The position numbers and the translations under genes are program-made. A stretch of 64,000 nucleotides of DNA, from the NCBI GenBank assembly GCA_030424595.1, contig JAUHWG010000024.1, positions 62,001 through 126,000 on the forward strand, written 5' to 3'. This document shows positions 15,946 through 24,358 of this stretch, piece by piece. This DNA comes from Polyangia bacterium (GTDB taxonomy: Bacteria; Myxococcota_A; Polyangia; Nannocystales; Nannocystaceae). Under the pieces are notes generated by a model that saw only the letters and a program-made list of their open reading frames with translations, ran no database searches and was not told the DNA's origin. Positions within the stretch are counted from its first letter, which is position 1. The number at the start of each line of letters is the position of its first letter.

Positions 15946-18900
15946 CTATTTCCTCTTCCCCTTCTTCTTTTTCTTCTTCCGCTTGGGCTGCTTGCCGCGA
16001 GACTTCTTCGCCGGCCCGAGCTCGGCGAGCCACCCCTCTAGCTGGGCGATCATCTCGGCGTGCTCCTCGGCCCCCGCCTCGGTGTAGTAGCGGAGCGCCT
16101 CCGCCGTGAGGTCCCGGGCCCGCGCTCGCTGCTTGCGGCTCGCCGACTCGCGGTAAGACTTCGCGAGGCGGAACGCCGCCACCGCGTGGGTCTTCGCCCC
16201 CTCCTCGCTCCCCTTGCTCCGAGCGTAGGCCTTCTCTAGGTGGCGCAGCCCCTGCCGCGTCTTGCCGATCTCGAGGCAGAGGTTGCCGAGGTCGGACATC
16301 ACCACCGTCGTCATCGGCGCGTCTGGGGGGAGCTTGGCCTGCCGGATCTTGAGCGCCCGCTCGAGGTAGCCGTAGGCGGCGTCATGGTTGCCCTCCTCGG
16401 CGTTGATCGAGCCGAGGTTGTGGAGCGTGACCGCGACCGTCGGATGATCGGCGCCGCGGGCCTTCTCCTCCACCGCGAGCGCCCGCTCCATATAGACCAG
16501 CGCCTCCTTGCGCTTGCCCTGGAAGGCATAGGTCGCGCCGATGTTGCCGAGCGGGTGGGCGAGGGAGGGGTGATCCGGGCCCATCACCGCCTCTTCGATC
16601 GCCAGCGCCCGCTCGAAGAAGGGCAGGGTCCCGTCGACATCGCCGGCCATGCCGTGGACCGAGCCGAGGTTGTTGAGGATCGACGAGAGCGCCGGATGCT
16701 CCGACCCGAGCTGCTCCTCGTTGATCTTCAGCGCTCGCTCCAGGAGCGCCTGCGCCTCGGAGAATTTTCCGCCGCCGATATAGGCGTTGCTGAGGGCCAT
16801 CAGCGAGCCCGTAAGCTCGCGATCGTCGGGTCCGTAGAGCTCCTCGACGATCTCCAGCGACCGCTCCGAGAGCCTGAGCGCCGCCTCGTCCTCGTCTTGG
16901 CGCATGGCGAGCTGACCGAAGGTCGAGAGGAGGCGAGCCTCGCCGCGGGTACCACCGCCGAGGCGCTCGATCACCGCGTCGGCGTGGGGCCGCCAGCTCT
17001 GCGCCCGGACGTAGTCCCCCCGCCCCTCGCTGATCACGTAGATGAGCGACGACATGGTCCTCGCCAGGAGCGGGTCGTCGCGGACAACGTCGGCCCGCCA
17101 CACCCCGCGGTGGAGCGCGGCCTCGGCCGCCTCGTAGTCGCCGGCGATGTCGAGCAGGTTGCCGTGGATCATCAGGGCCTCGGCCTCGAGCGGGCTGTAC
17201 TCGAGCTCGCGGCTGCGCTCGACGACCTCCTTCGAGAGGCTCAGCCCCTTCGCGTGCCGGCGCAGGCCGAGCTCGACGCGGGCGGCCTCCAGCACCTCCC
17301 GCAGGCGCTCGACCTCCGCCGCTACGTCGGGAGCCTCAGGCGGCGGGGCGGCGGAGGTCAAGGCGCCGATATCCTCGCAGGTCGCGATCGTCGGCAGCGA
17401 CTCCGCGGCTTGGATCGCCCGCCGCAGGACCTCCGCGTCGGCCTCGGCGAGGGTCGTGGTCAGGGCTCTCAGGGCCATGCGGCGATGGTCGAGGCAGCTC
17501 ACCTCGAGACCGTAGAGCTCGGCGTCATGGGCCCCCGACTGGTGGGTCCTGCAGGCGTCGACCCGGCGCTCGGACCAGGACTCGGCGTAGGCGTCGAGGC
17601 GCGGCTGCAGGCGCTCCCAGGTGGCCTCGGCATAGCCCATGCCGGTGCCCTTGACCGCCTCGGCGACCGCCTCACGGCGCTCGTCGTTCCAGACCTCCGC
17701 GATCTCATCGCCGAACTCCAGGCAAGGATCCGCGAGGGCCGCCTGCTGCTTGGCGAACAGGTAGCCGCCGCCGAGCAGGAGGCTCGCCACGACCGACCCG
17801 CCGATCACCCACCGACGCCGCCGGGTCGGGTCCTCGGCGAGGGCGGAGACCAGCGCCTCCATCGTCGGGTAGCGGTCCTCCGGATCGGTCGCGAGGCCGC
17901 GGCGGAGAACCTTGCGGATCCACGCCGGCACCCGGATCTTGCTCGGGAAGGAGAGCGCGACGCCGTCGGCGAGCTCGCGCCGCCGCTCGCTGACGGTCTT
18001 GCCGCGGAAGGGACGGCGACGGTAGAGCCCCTCGTAGAGGGCGACGCAGAAGGCGTACTGATCCGCCCGCGCGTCGATCTCGACGCCGAGGAGCTGCTCT
18101 GGGGCCATGTAGGGCGGGGTCCCGGCGACCGCCCCGGCGACCGTCAGCGACGCGCCGAGGAGGCTGGAGCTGGCGCTGCCCGTCACCAACGATGAGACCG
18201 AGTCGCCGATCTCCGCCGCCGCCGGGTTCGCCGGGTTCGCCGGGCTCGCCGGGCTCGCCGGGTTCGCCGGGTTCGCCGCGATCCGATCGGCGATCGTCGA
18301 CTCCGCGGCCAGGGCGAGGCCAAAGTCGAGCACCCGCACACGACCGTCGCGACCGACCAAGGCGTTGCTCGGCTTGAAGTCGCGGTGGATGATCCCAGCG
18401 CTGTGGGCCGCCGCCACGCCGCGCCCGGCCTGGACGAACATGGAGACGACCTCCCGCCACCGCCACCGCTTGAGCTTGAGCCATCCCCGCAGGGTCCGCC
18501 CCTCGACCAGCTCCATCGCGACGAAGACGTTCCCCCGCCACTCGCCGACCTCGTAGACCGTGACGACGTTCGGGTGGGAGAGCTTCGCCAGGGCCTGGGC
18601 CTCACGGATCAGGCGAGCGCGGCCGATCGAGCCCTCGCTCTGCTGCGCGCGGAGGATCTTCAGCGCGACGGCCCGATCGAGCTCCTCGTCGTGGGCTCGG
18701 AAGATGAGCCCCATGCCGCCCTCGTCGAGCTGACGCTGGACGACGAAGCGGCCGACACGGGCGCCGCTCGCCAGCCGTGACTTCAGGAGCTCGTCGGCGC
18801 TGAGCGGCGTCTCGGTGCTGGCCCGGAGCGATGAGACGTCGACGACGCGGGTCTGCTCGTCCCCCAGATCGACGCCCGCGTCGACGTCGACATCGACTTC

Positions 18901-18999
18901 GACTTCGACATCGGCGCCTGCGTCGTCCGGCAGCTCGATCTGCTGTGTGACGAGGTCATCGTCGTCCCAACCAAACCCTGGATACCTCGCCTCGCTCAC
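15946..18999 (-). CDS. Transmembrane Ser/Thr protein kinase with TPR sensor region
   Basis: The protein is about 1017 residues. After an acidic leader (DADVEVEVDVDVDAGVD), the kinase domain spans about residues 75-380: glycine loop LDEGGMGLIF (first Gly replaced by Asp), VALKIL lysine, catalytic loop HRDFKPSN near 201, VLDFGLA, and GTPPYMAPEQL near 296. Phe in place of Ile/Leu in HRDFKP is common in myxobacterial kinases, so activity is expected. Between DFG and GTPP there is an unusual insert of Asn/Pro/Ala/Ser repeats encoded by six 9-base units. One membrane helix (VIGGSVVASLLLGGGYLF, near 395-415) follows, then a long region with kinesin-light-chain-type TPRs (about 560-930) and a very basic Lys-rich tail. 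GTG at 18999 is preferred to TTG at 19020. It resembles the PknB-TPR sensors that are abundant in predatory myxobacteria. Confidence 0.9.
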   Translation of the reverse strand: MSEARYPGFGWDDDDLVTQQIELPDDAGADVEVEVDVDVDAGVDLGDEQTRVVDVSSLRASTETPLSADELLKSRLASGARVGRFVVQRQLDEGGMGLIFRAHDEELDRAVALKILRAQQSEGSIGRARLIREAQALAKLSHPNVVTVYEVGEWRGNVFVAMELVEGRTLRGWLKLKRWRWREVVSMFVQAGRGVAAAHSAGIIHRDFKPSNALVGRDGRVRVLDFGLALAAESTIADRIAANPANPASPASPANPANPAAAEIGDSVSSLVTGSASSSLLGASLTVAGAVAGTPPYMAPEQLLGVEIDARADQYAFCVALYEGLYRRRPFRGKTVSERRRELADGVALSFPSKIRVPAWIRKVLRRGLATDPEDRYPTMEALVSALAEDPTRRRRWVIGGSVVASLLLGGGYLFAKQQAALADPCLEFGDEIAEVWNDERREAVAEAVKGTGMGYAEATWERLQPRLDAYAESWSERRVDACRTHQSGAHDAELYGLEVSCLDHRRMALRALTTTLAEADAEVLRRAIQAAESLPTIATCEDIGALTSAAPPPEAPDVAAEVERLREVLEAARVELGLRRHAKGLSLSKEVVERSRELEYSPLEAEALMIHGNLLDIAGDYEAAEAALHRGVWRADVVRDDPLLARTMSSLIYVISEGRGDYVRAQSWRPHADAVIERLGGGTRGEARLLSTFGQLAMRQDEDEAALRLSERSLEIVEELYGPDDRELTGSLMALSNAYIGGGKFSEAQALLERALKINEEQLGSEHPALSSILNNLGSVHGMAGDVDGTLPFFERALAIEEAVMGPDHPSLAHPLGNIGATYAFQGKRKEALVYMERALAVEEKARGADHPTVAVTLHNLGSINAEEGNHDAAYGYLERALKIRQAKLPPDAPMTTVVMSDLGNLCLEIGKTRQGLRHLEKAYARSKGSEEGAKTHAVAAFRLAKSYRESASRKQRARARDLTAEALRYYTEAGAEEHAEMIAQLEGWLAELGPAKKSRGKQPKRKKKKKKGKRK
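18221..18274. repeat. Six 9-base repeats inside the kinase activation region
   Basis: GCCGGGTTC and GCCGGGCTC alternate six times in tandem, encoding Asn-Pro-Ala or Ser-Pro-Ala units between the DFG and APE motifs of the kinase. Because the unit is a multiple of three, copy-number changes would alter loop length without breaking the frame. Confidence 0.9.
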
Positions 19000-19513
19000 C
19001 CCAGCACGAACCCTCGGCAACGCTCTCAGACCGCGACAAAAGGCTCAACCCGATCGACCGCGCGTCGCCGCTCAGGGTCGTCATCGGCCGGCGCAGAGGC
19101 GGCGGAGCGACGCGAGCGCGCCCGCACCTCACGGCGCTCGTTCGGGGGCGGATCGTCGGCCTATGGTCCGAGCTCGCACACCCCAGCGAAGGGCGGCACC
19201 TCCGACCTCTCGCTGCCTGCGACGATCACCTCGGCGCTCGCGAGAGGCCGAGCCCTTGCCGCTAGCTCTTCGAGGTGCCCTCCACCGGCGGCGCTCCCCC
19301 GCGCTGCGGACCCCACCCTTCCAGCGCGCGGGTCAGCGCCTCCGAGGTCGGCCCGCGCGACGTGATTTATCACCCCCTGGCGATCCCCCGGCGGGCTACG
19401 GGGACTTGCGCCGCGCCGCTCATCGGCCTCGGACGGGGCCCAGGCTCCCTGCCCCCGCGGACGCGTCGACCGCGGGCTCGACAGGAGGACGCTGGCGCCG
19501 GAGAGTGCGGCCC
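19000..19513. other. Divergent intergenic region between kinase and aldolase genes
   Basis: About 514 bases separate the kinase start from the aldolase/dehydrogenase start, so promoters for both are expected here. The aldolase frame is open upstream without a stop, but its translation there is Arg/Pro-rich and lacks family similarity. No clear repeat or hairpin was found. Confidence 0.4.
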
Positions 19514-21811
19514 ATGCAAAGCCGCTGGTCCGAGGAGGAGGCGACCGCGACGGTCACCGAGCTCACCCAACGCTACCGAGGCCGCTGCGACCGCCACGTC
19601 GCGCTTCGGGTCTACACCTCGCGGCTCATCGGCCGCGAGCCGGGGCTCGTCCTCCACGGCGGCGGGAACACCTCGGTGAAGACGACCCTAGAGGACGATC
19701 TCGGCGATCCCTGCGAGGTTCTCTGCGTCAAGGGGAGCGGCTGGGATCTCGGCGGTATCGACGTCCCCGGGCTCCCGGCCGTCCGCCTCCGCCCGCTCCA
19801 GGCGCTGCGCGGGCTCGAGTCCCTGGACGACGCGGCGATGGTCAACGCGGCGCGGACCCGCCTCCTCGACGCCTCGGCCCCGACCCCCTCGGTCGAGGTG
19901 CTCCTCCACGCCTTCCTCCCCCAAACCTACATCGATCACTCACACGCCGACGCGATCCTCAGCCTCGTCTCCCAGGCGGACGCGACGACGATCCTCGCCG
20001 AGGTCTTCGGCGAGCGCCTGGCGATCGTCCCGTATGTGATGCCGGGCTTCGCCCTGGCCAAGCTCGCCGCCGAGGTCGCGGAGGCGCACCCCGAGTGCGA
20101 AGGGCTGCTCCTCCTCCAGCACGGGCTCTTCACCTTCGGCGCGACCGCCCGTGAGTCCTACGAGCGACACATCGCCGCGGTCACCGCGGCCGAGGCTCAC
20201 GTCGCCGCAGCCCGATCGACCCGCGCAAAGGTGTCGGCGAGCGCGAGCTCAGGGGACGAGGAGAGCAGGCGAAGCGTTCGATCCCCGGCGGAGCCTGCGG
20301 CCAGCGGAGATGCGACCGGCCGAGCGACGATCACCGACAACACGACCGCGGGAGCTGAGGCCACTCAAGCCGGTCAGAGAGGCGCGGCCGGTGAGCCCGG
20401 TGTGGCCGGTGTGGCCGGTGTGGCCGGTGAGCCCGGTGAGCCCGGTGAGCCCGGTGTGGTAGGCACAGCCGGTCAGGTAGGCACAGCCGCCGAGCGCTGG
20501 TCCCAGCTCGCGCCGGTTCTCCGCGGTGTGCTCTCCGAGGGCGAGCGCCGCTATGTGCTCGATCTCCGGCGCAGCCCCGCGATCGAGGCCTTCCTCGACC
20601 GGTCGAGCGCGGCCCTGCGCGAGCTCAGCGGTCGCGGACCTGCGACCCCGGATCACGTGATCCGGACCAAACAGCGCCCGCTCGTCCTAGAGCTCGACCC
20701 GGCGCTCGAGGGCCCGGCGCTGAGCGAGGCGATCGCGGGCGCGGTCGATGCCTTTCGCGAAGACTACCTCGCGTACTTCAGGCGACAGACCGAGGGCCGG
20801 GGCCTCGAGCGGATCGCCCTCGACCCCGATCCGCGGGTCGTGCTGATCCCCGGCGTCGGCCTCGTCGGCGTCGGCGTCGACGACCGCGCCGCCCGGATCG
20901 CCGCCGACCTCTACGAGCACACGATCGCGGTCATCCGCGGCGCCGAGGCGGTCGGTCGCTACCAGGCGCTCCCCGAGGCGGACATCTTCGACATGGAGTA
21001 CTGGCCCCTCGAACAGGCGAAGCTCGGCAAGCGGACGCGGTCGCCCCTCGCCGGCCGCGTCGTCATCATCACCGGAGCGGCCGGCGGGATCGGCCTCGCC
21101 TGCGCCGAGCGCTTCGCCGAGTCCGGCGCGGCGCTGATGCTCGTCGATCGCGACGAGGAGCGCCTCGGCGCCGCCGCGGCTCTCCTGGCGAAGACGACGA
21201 GCGTCACGACCCGGGTCGCGGACAACGGCGATCGGAGCGCGCTCGAGGCCTGCGTCGAGGCCTGCGTCGCCCGCTTCGGCGGTGTCGACGGGGTGATCGC
21301 CAACGCCGGGATCGCCCCCCAGGCCCCGATCGCCGCCTGTCCCCCCGAGCTCTTCGAGGAGAGCCTGCGGGTCAACCTCCTCGGTCACCACTGGCTCGCC
21401 GCGGCCGCGACCCAGGTCATGCTCGCCCAGGGGCGCGGAGGCTTCCTCCTCTTCAACGCCTCGAAGGCCGCGTTCAACCCGGGCGCGGGCTTTGGCCCCT
21501 ACGCGATCGCCAAGGCGGCCCTCGTCGCCCTGATGAAGCAGTACGCGCTGGAGCACGGCGGCGACGGGATCCGCAGCAACGCCGTCAACGCCGACAGGAT
21601 CCGCACCGGCCTCCTGCCCCCCGAGGTCGTCCGCGCCCGCGCAGCCGCCCGCGGTCTCGAGGCCGATGACTACTTCCGGGCCAACCTCCTCCGCCGAGAG
21701 GTGCTCGCCTCCGAGGTCGCCGACGCCTTTCTCCACCTCGCCTTGGCCGGCGGCACGACCGGGGCGGTGCTCACCGTCGACGGGGGCAACATCGCCGCCT
21801 CCCCGCGCTGA
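19514..21811 (+). CDS. Fused class II aldolase / short-chain dehydrogenase (rhamnulose-1-phosphate aldolase-lactaldehyde dehydrogenase type)
   Basis: The 765-residue protein joins two enzymes. Residues about 20-240 are a class II aldolase: HGGGNTSVK phosphate loop, zinc ligands in DHSHAD near 141 and a third His in LLQHGLFTFG near 203. From about 515 an SDR domain follows: IITGAAGGIG, IANAGIAPQ, a Ser in FNASKA and the catalytic YAIAK near 662. This is the layout of bifunctional rhamnose enzymes that split L-rhamnulose 1-phosphate and oxidise lactaldehyde. Normal members are roughly 680-700 residues. The excess here is largely an insert near residues 240-330 containing 13 uninterrupted Gly-X-Y triplets. 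No other rhamnose genes are nearby, so the sugar specificity is inference. The start was chosen because GGAGAG precedes this ATG and the family similarity begins here. Confidence 0.87.
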   Translation: MQSRWSEEEATATVTELTQRYRGRCDRHVALRVYTSRLIGREPGLVLHGGGNTSVKTTLEDDLGDPCEVLCVKGSGWDLGGIDVPGLPAVRLRPLQALRGLESLDDAAMVNAARTRLLDASAPTPSVEVLLHAFLPQTYIDHSHADAILSLVSQADATTILAEVFGERLAIVPYVMPGFALAKLAAEVAEAHPECEGLLLLQHGLFTFGATARESYERHIAAVTAAEAHVAAARSTRAKVSASASSGDEESRRSVRSPAEPAASGDATGRATITDNTTAGAEATQAGQRGAAGEPGVAGVAGVAGEPGEPGEPGVVGTAGQVGTAAERWSQLAPVLRGVLSEGERRYVLDLRRSPAIEAFLDRSSAALRELSGRGPATPDHVIRTKQRPLVLELDPALEGPALSEAIAGAVDAFREDYLAYFRRQTEGRGLERIALDPDPRVVLIPGVGLVGVGVDDRAARIAADLYEHTIAVIRGAEAVGRYQALPEADIFDMEYWPLEQAKLGKRTRSPLAGRVVIITGAAGGIGLACAERFAESGAALMLVDRDEERLGAAAALLAKTTSVTTRVADNGDRSALEACVEACVARFGGVDGVIANAGIAPQAPIAACPPELFEESLRVNLLGHHWLAAAATQVMLAQGRGGFLLFNASKAAFNPGAGFGPYAIAKAALVALMKQYALEHGGDGIRSNAVNADRIRTGLLPPEVVRARAAARGLEADDYFRANLLRREVLASEVADAFLHLALAGGTTGAVLTVDGGNIAASPR
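20377..20488 (+). repeat. 9-base minisatellite encoding collagen-like Gly-X-Y triplets
   Basis: Units GGTGAGCCC and GGTGTGGCC are repeated in tandem within the aldolase/dehydrogenase gene, giving triplets such as GEP, GVA and GVV. The glycine codon GGT dominates here, while GGC and GGG dominate the rest of the gene, so the stretch looks like a recent expansion. Confidence 0.88.
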
Positions 21812-22011
21812 GTTCGTCGCCTCCGCCGACGCCGAGCTCAGGCCGGTCGGTGCCACGCCCTCCGAGGGCGAGCCAGCCTCCAGATTGAAGACCATCAGGA
21901 GGGCCTTGAAGCCGGCGAAGTGAAAGGTCGTGTCGGCCTCTCGCCGCGATCGCTGCTCTGCATAGCTGCGACAGCGAGCCGACGGAGCCGAGAGGGACGA
22001 CGCGGGCGCCG

Positions 22012-24357
22012 CTAGAGGCCAAAGCGCGCGATCAAACCGCGATGATGCGAGAGCGCAGCGTCCTTGGCCTCCCCTGGCCTTAGGGCCAGGGCTAGCTCGA
22101 TCCAGGCCATCGGATAGGGCGCCCCCGCGGTCGCCTTGGTGAGGCTAGCGTCGAGCTCGCTGGCGGAGATGTTCGCCGGCACGGCGAAGTAGGCGTAGAG
22201 ACCGGGGAGCCGAGGGTCCTCGCCCGGGTCCTCGCCCTGGACCTCGCGCTCGCCTTCGCCCCCAGCGAGGGAGTCACGCAGCCGATACCTCTCGCCGCTG
22301 CAGACCCACAGGCGCCCTCCGTAGCCCGCGAAGAGCTCGCGCAGATCGTCGAGGATCTCCTCGCCGGGGTGCGGGCCGTCGATCGCGTAGCTGACCATAC
22401 CGCCAGGTTGGAGCACCTCGATCGCGCGGAAGACCGGGTGCCGCCGAGGGTTCTCCTCGCTCGCGTCGTCGCCCTCCTCGCCCGTTCGCAGGTTCGCCGC
22501 GTCGAAGACGACGAGATCGCCGTAGCGCTCGCTCCCCTGCGGGCCCACCACCTCGATGATCCGCGCGGTCACCGGCCCGCGACGCTCCGCCCACAGCAGA
22601 CCCTTGCCGCGCGCGCTGACATCGTCGTCGCCGACGCTGATCCGACACATGCCGTAGGAGCCGTCGATCGGGCCCTCGCCCGCGGGCTTGGCCGGAATCC
22701 CGAGCCGCGCCGCGGAGCGACGCACGAGCGCCCACTCGCCGGCGATCGTCGCCTCGCTCATCAGGTCCCAGTCGTGCGGCCCGGGCTCTAGGCGCTCGAC
22801 CAGGCGTCGGCGCAGCGCCAGGGCCTCGGCGTAGCGCCCCTCTTGGCGGAGGAGATCGGCGAGGCGACCGAGGGCCGGCTCCGAGTCCGGGGCCAGCTCG
22901 AGCAGCGACCGCAGGGTGATGATCGCCGCGTCGATCGTCCCCGCCGACACCTCCGCCTGGGCGAGGATCCACAGCCCCGTCGGGTAGAGCGCTGGAAAGT
23001 CGCAGAGGCGCTCGCGGACGAGCTCGACGATCGCCGACGAGTCACCGCAGGCGCGGTAGAGGCGACACAGCTCGAGCAGGGTCTGGCCGTCGCCTGGATG
23101 ACCGGCGGCGAAGAGCTCCAGGTCGCGCAGCCCCTCCTCGGCGAAGCCGGCGCTCCGCAGCCCCTGGGCCCAGCGAGCGGCGATCTGCGGGTCGTCGGGC
23201 GAGCGCGCCCTGGCGTCGCCGAGCAGGTCGAGCGCCGCCTCGGGATCCTCCGGGAGCGCCTGGAGGAGCGCCTGCGTCCCCTGGATCGAGCCGCTCGCGA
23301 CGAGCGACGGCCCCCTCGGCGGTGCGGGTCGCTTCGGCAGCGGCGGCGGCCGGAGGAGCTTCGCCGCCAGGCGCTCGGCGTCCGCACAGACAAGCCCCGC
23401 GACCCGCTCGGCGCCGCGATCCCAGGCGAGCTTCAACGCCTCGATCGCCGTCTGTGTCGCGCCCCAGAGCGCGCCGTTCACCTCGAGGCGGCGGTAGAGC
23501 TCGCGGAGCTGACGGCCGAGCTCGGCGTCGTTGTCGACCAGGCCGCCGCGGACCAGGCCGAGCGTCGCCATCATCCAGCTCTCGTAGTGGTCGGCGGTGT
23601 CGACGACCGCCGAAAAAGACGGGCGCTCGGCCATCGCCTCCTCAAAGCGCCCGAGGCCGACCAAGGCCCAGGCCCGCATCAGCCGGGTCTCGATCGCGTG
23701 GCTCTCACCGCCCGCGGGGTGCTCATGCTCGCTCAGGCGGGCCTCCGCCTCGGCGAAGCGACCGAGGAGGATCAGCGCGTGGGACTCGCTGAGGGCGAAG
23801 TCCTCCTCCAGAAACTCCCCCTGGGCCGCGGCCGCCGCGACCTGGGCGCGGATGAACTCCAGCGCCTCCGCCTCGCGACCGCCGTCGATCAGCGCGTCCG
23901 CGTACTCGCTGCTGATGCAGGAGTAGCAGGGCCAGCTCGGGTCGATCCGGCCCAGGCTCTCGCGGGCGACCTGGAGCCGCTCCGTCACATAGCCCGGACC
24001 GTCGACCCGCGAGTAGCAGCCCGCCAGATCCTGGGTGACGCAGACGCTCTGGGGGCAGCCGCGGGTCTCCTCGCGGTTGGCGAACTCGAGCAGCGAGACC
24101 GCCTCGTGGCGGCTGCGGCCGACCTCGTGGCGATGGAAGACCCGGCTTTGCAGGAGCCAGTGGCGGACGAAGACCTCGACCCACGGGAGCTTCGCCGCCC
24201 GCGCGAGCGCCAGCGCCTCCGGGACCAGGGCCTCGACCCGGGCGTGCTCGTTGTCGCAGACCAGGCTCGGGAGGGCGCTCATCAGGCTCGCGAGGCGCTC
24301 CTGCCCCCCCTCGCGCAGCTCCCGTTTTCGCGTCCCGACCCACCGCCAGATGTCCAT
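22012..24357 (-). CDS. TPR-repeat protein paired with an Hsp90-like ATPase
   Basis: The 781-residue protein opens with MDIWRWVGTRKRELREG and has helical repeats through about residues 60-530, with recognisable TPR cores such as LLGRFAEAEARLSEH and LLRQEGRYAEALALRR. Six or so Cys residues cluster near 100-150 (CPQSVCV, CYSCISS). The last 250 residues are a mixed alpha/beta region (ARIIEVVGPQGSERYGDL, MVSYAIDGPHPGEEI, RLWVCSGERYRL) that I do not recognise. Its ATG is one base past the stop codon of the Hsp90-like gene, so the two are translated together. TPR proteins commonly dock on Hsp90-family chaperones, which makes a co-chaperone or adaptor role reasonable. It is the last gene of the reverse-transcriptase block. 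An in-frame extension back to 24774 only shadows the previous gene. Confidence 0.8.
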   Translation of the reverse strand: MDIWRWVGTRKRELREGGQERLASLMSALPSLVCDNEHARVEALVPEALALARAAKLPWVEVFVRHWLLQSRVFHRHEVGRSRHEAVSLLEFANREETRGCPQSVCVTQDLAGCYSRVDGPGYVTERLQVARESLGRIDPSWPCYSCISSEYADALIDGGREAEALEFIRAQVAAAAAQGEFLEEDFALSESHALILLGRFAEAEARLSEHEHPAGGESHAIETRLMRAWALVGLGRFEEAMAERPSFSAVVDTADHYESWMMATLGLVRGGLVDNDAELGRQLRELYRRLEVNGALWGATQTAIEALKLAWDRGAERVAGLVCADAERLAAKLLRPPPLPKRPAPPRGPSLVASGSIQGTQALLQALPEDPEAALDLLGDARARSPDDPQIAARWAQGLRSAGFAEEGLRDLELFAAGHPGDGQTLLELCRLYRACGDSSAIVELVRERLCDFPALYPTGLWILAQAEVSAGTIDAAIITLRSLLELAPDSEPALGRLADLLRQEGRYAEALALRRRLVERLEPGPHDWDLMSEATIAGEWALVRRSAARLGIPAKPAGEGPIDGSYGMCRISVGDDDVSARGKGLLWAERRGPVTARIIEVVGPQGSERYGDLVVFDAANLRTGEEGDDASEENPRRHPVFRAIEVLQPGGMVSYAIDGPHPGEEILDDLRELFAGYGGRLWVCSGERYRLRDSLAGGEGEREVQGEDPGEDPRLPGLYAYFAVPANISASELDASLTKATAGAPYPMAWIELALALRPGEAKDAALSHHRGLIARFGL

Positions 24358-24358
24358 C

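Noticed and set aside
18815..19513. N-terminal extension of the aldolase/dehydrogenase
   Set aside because: The frame is open upstream but reads as Ser/Thr/Arg-rich shadow of the kinase gene; family similarity begins after the ATG at 19514.
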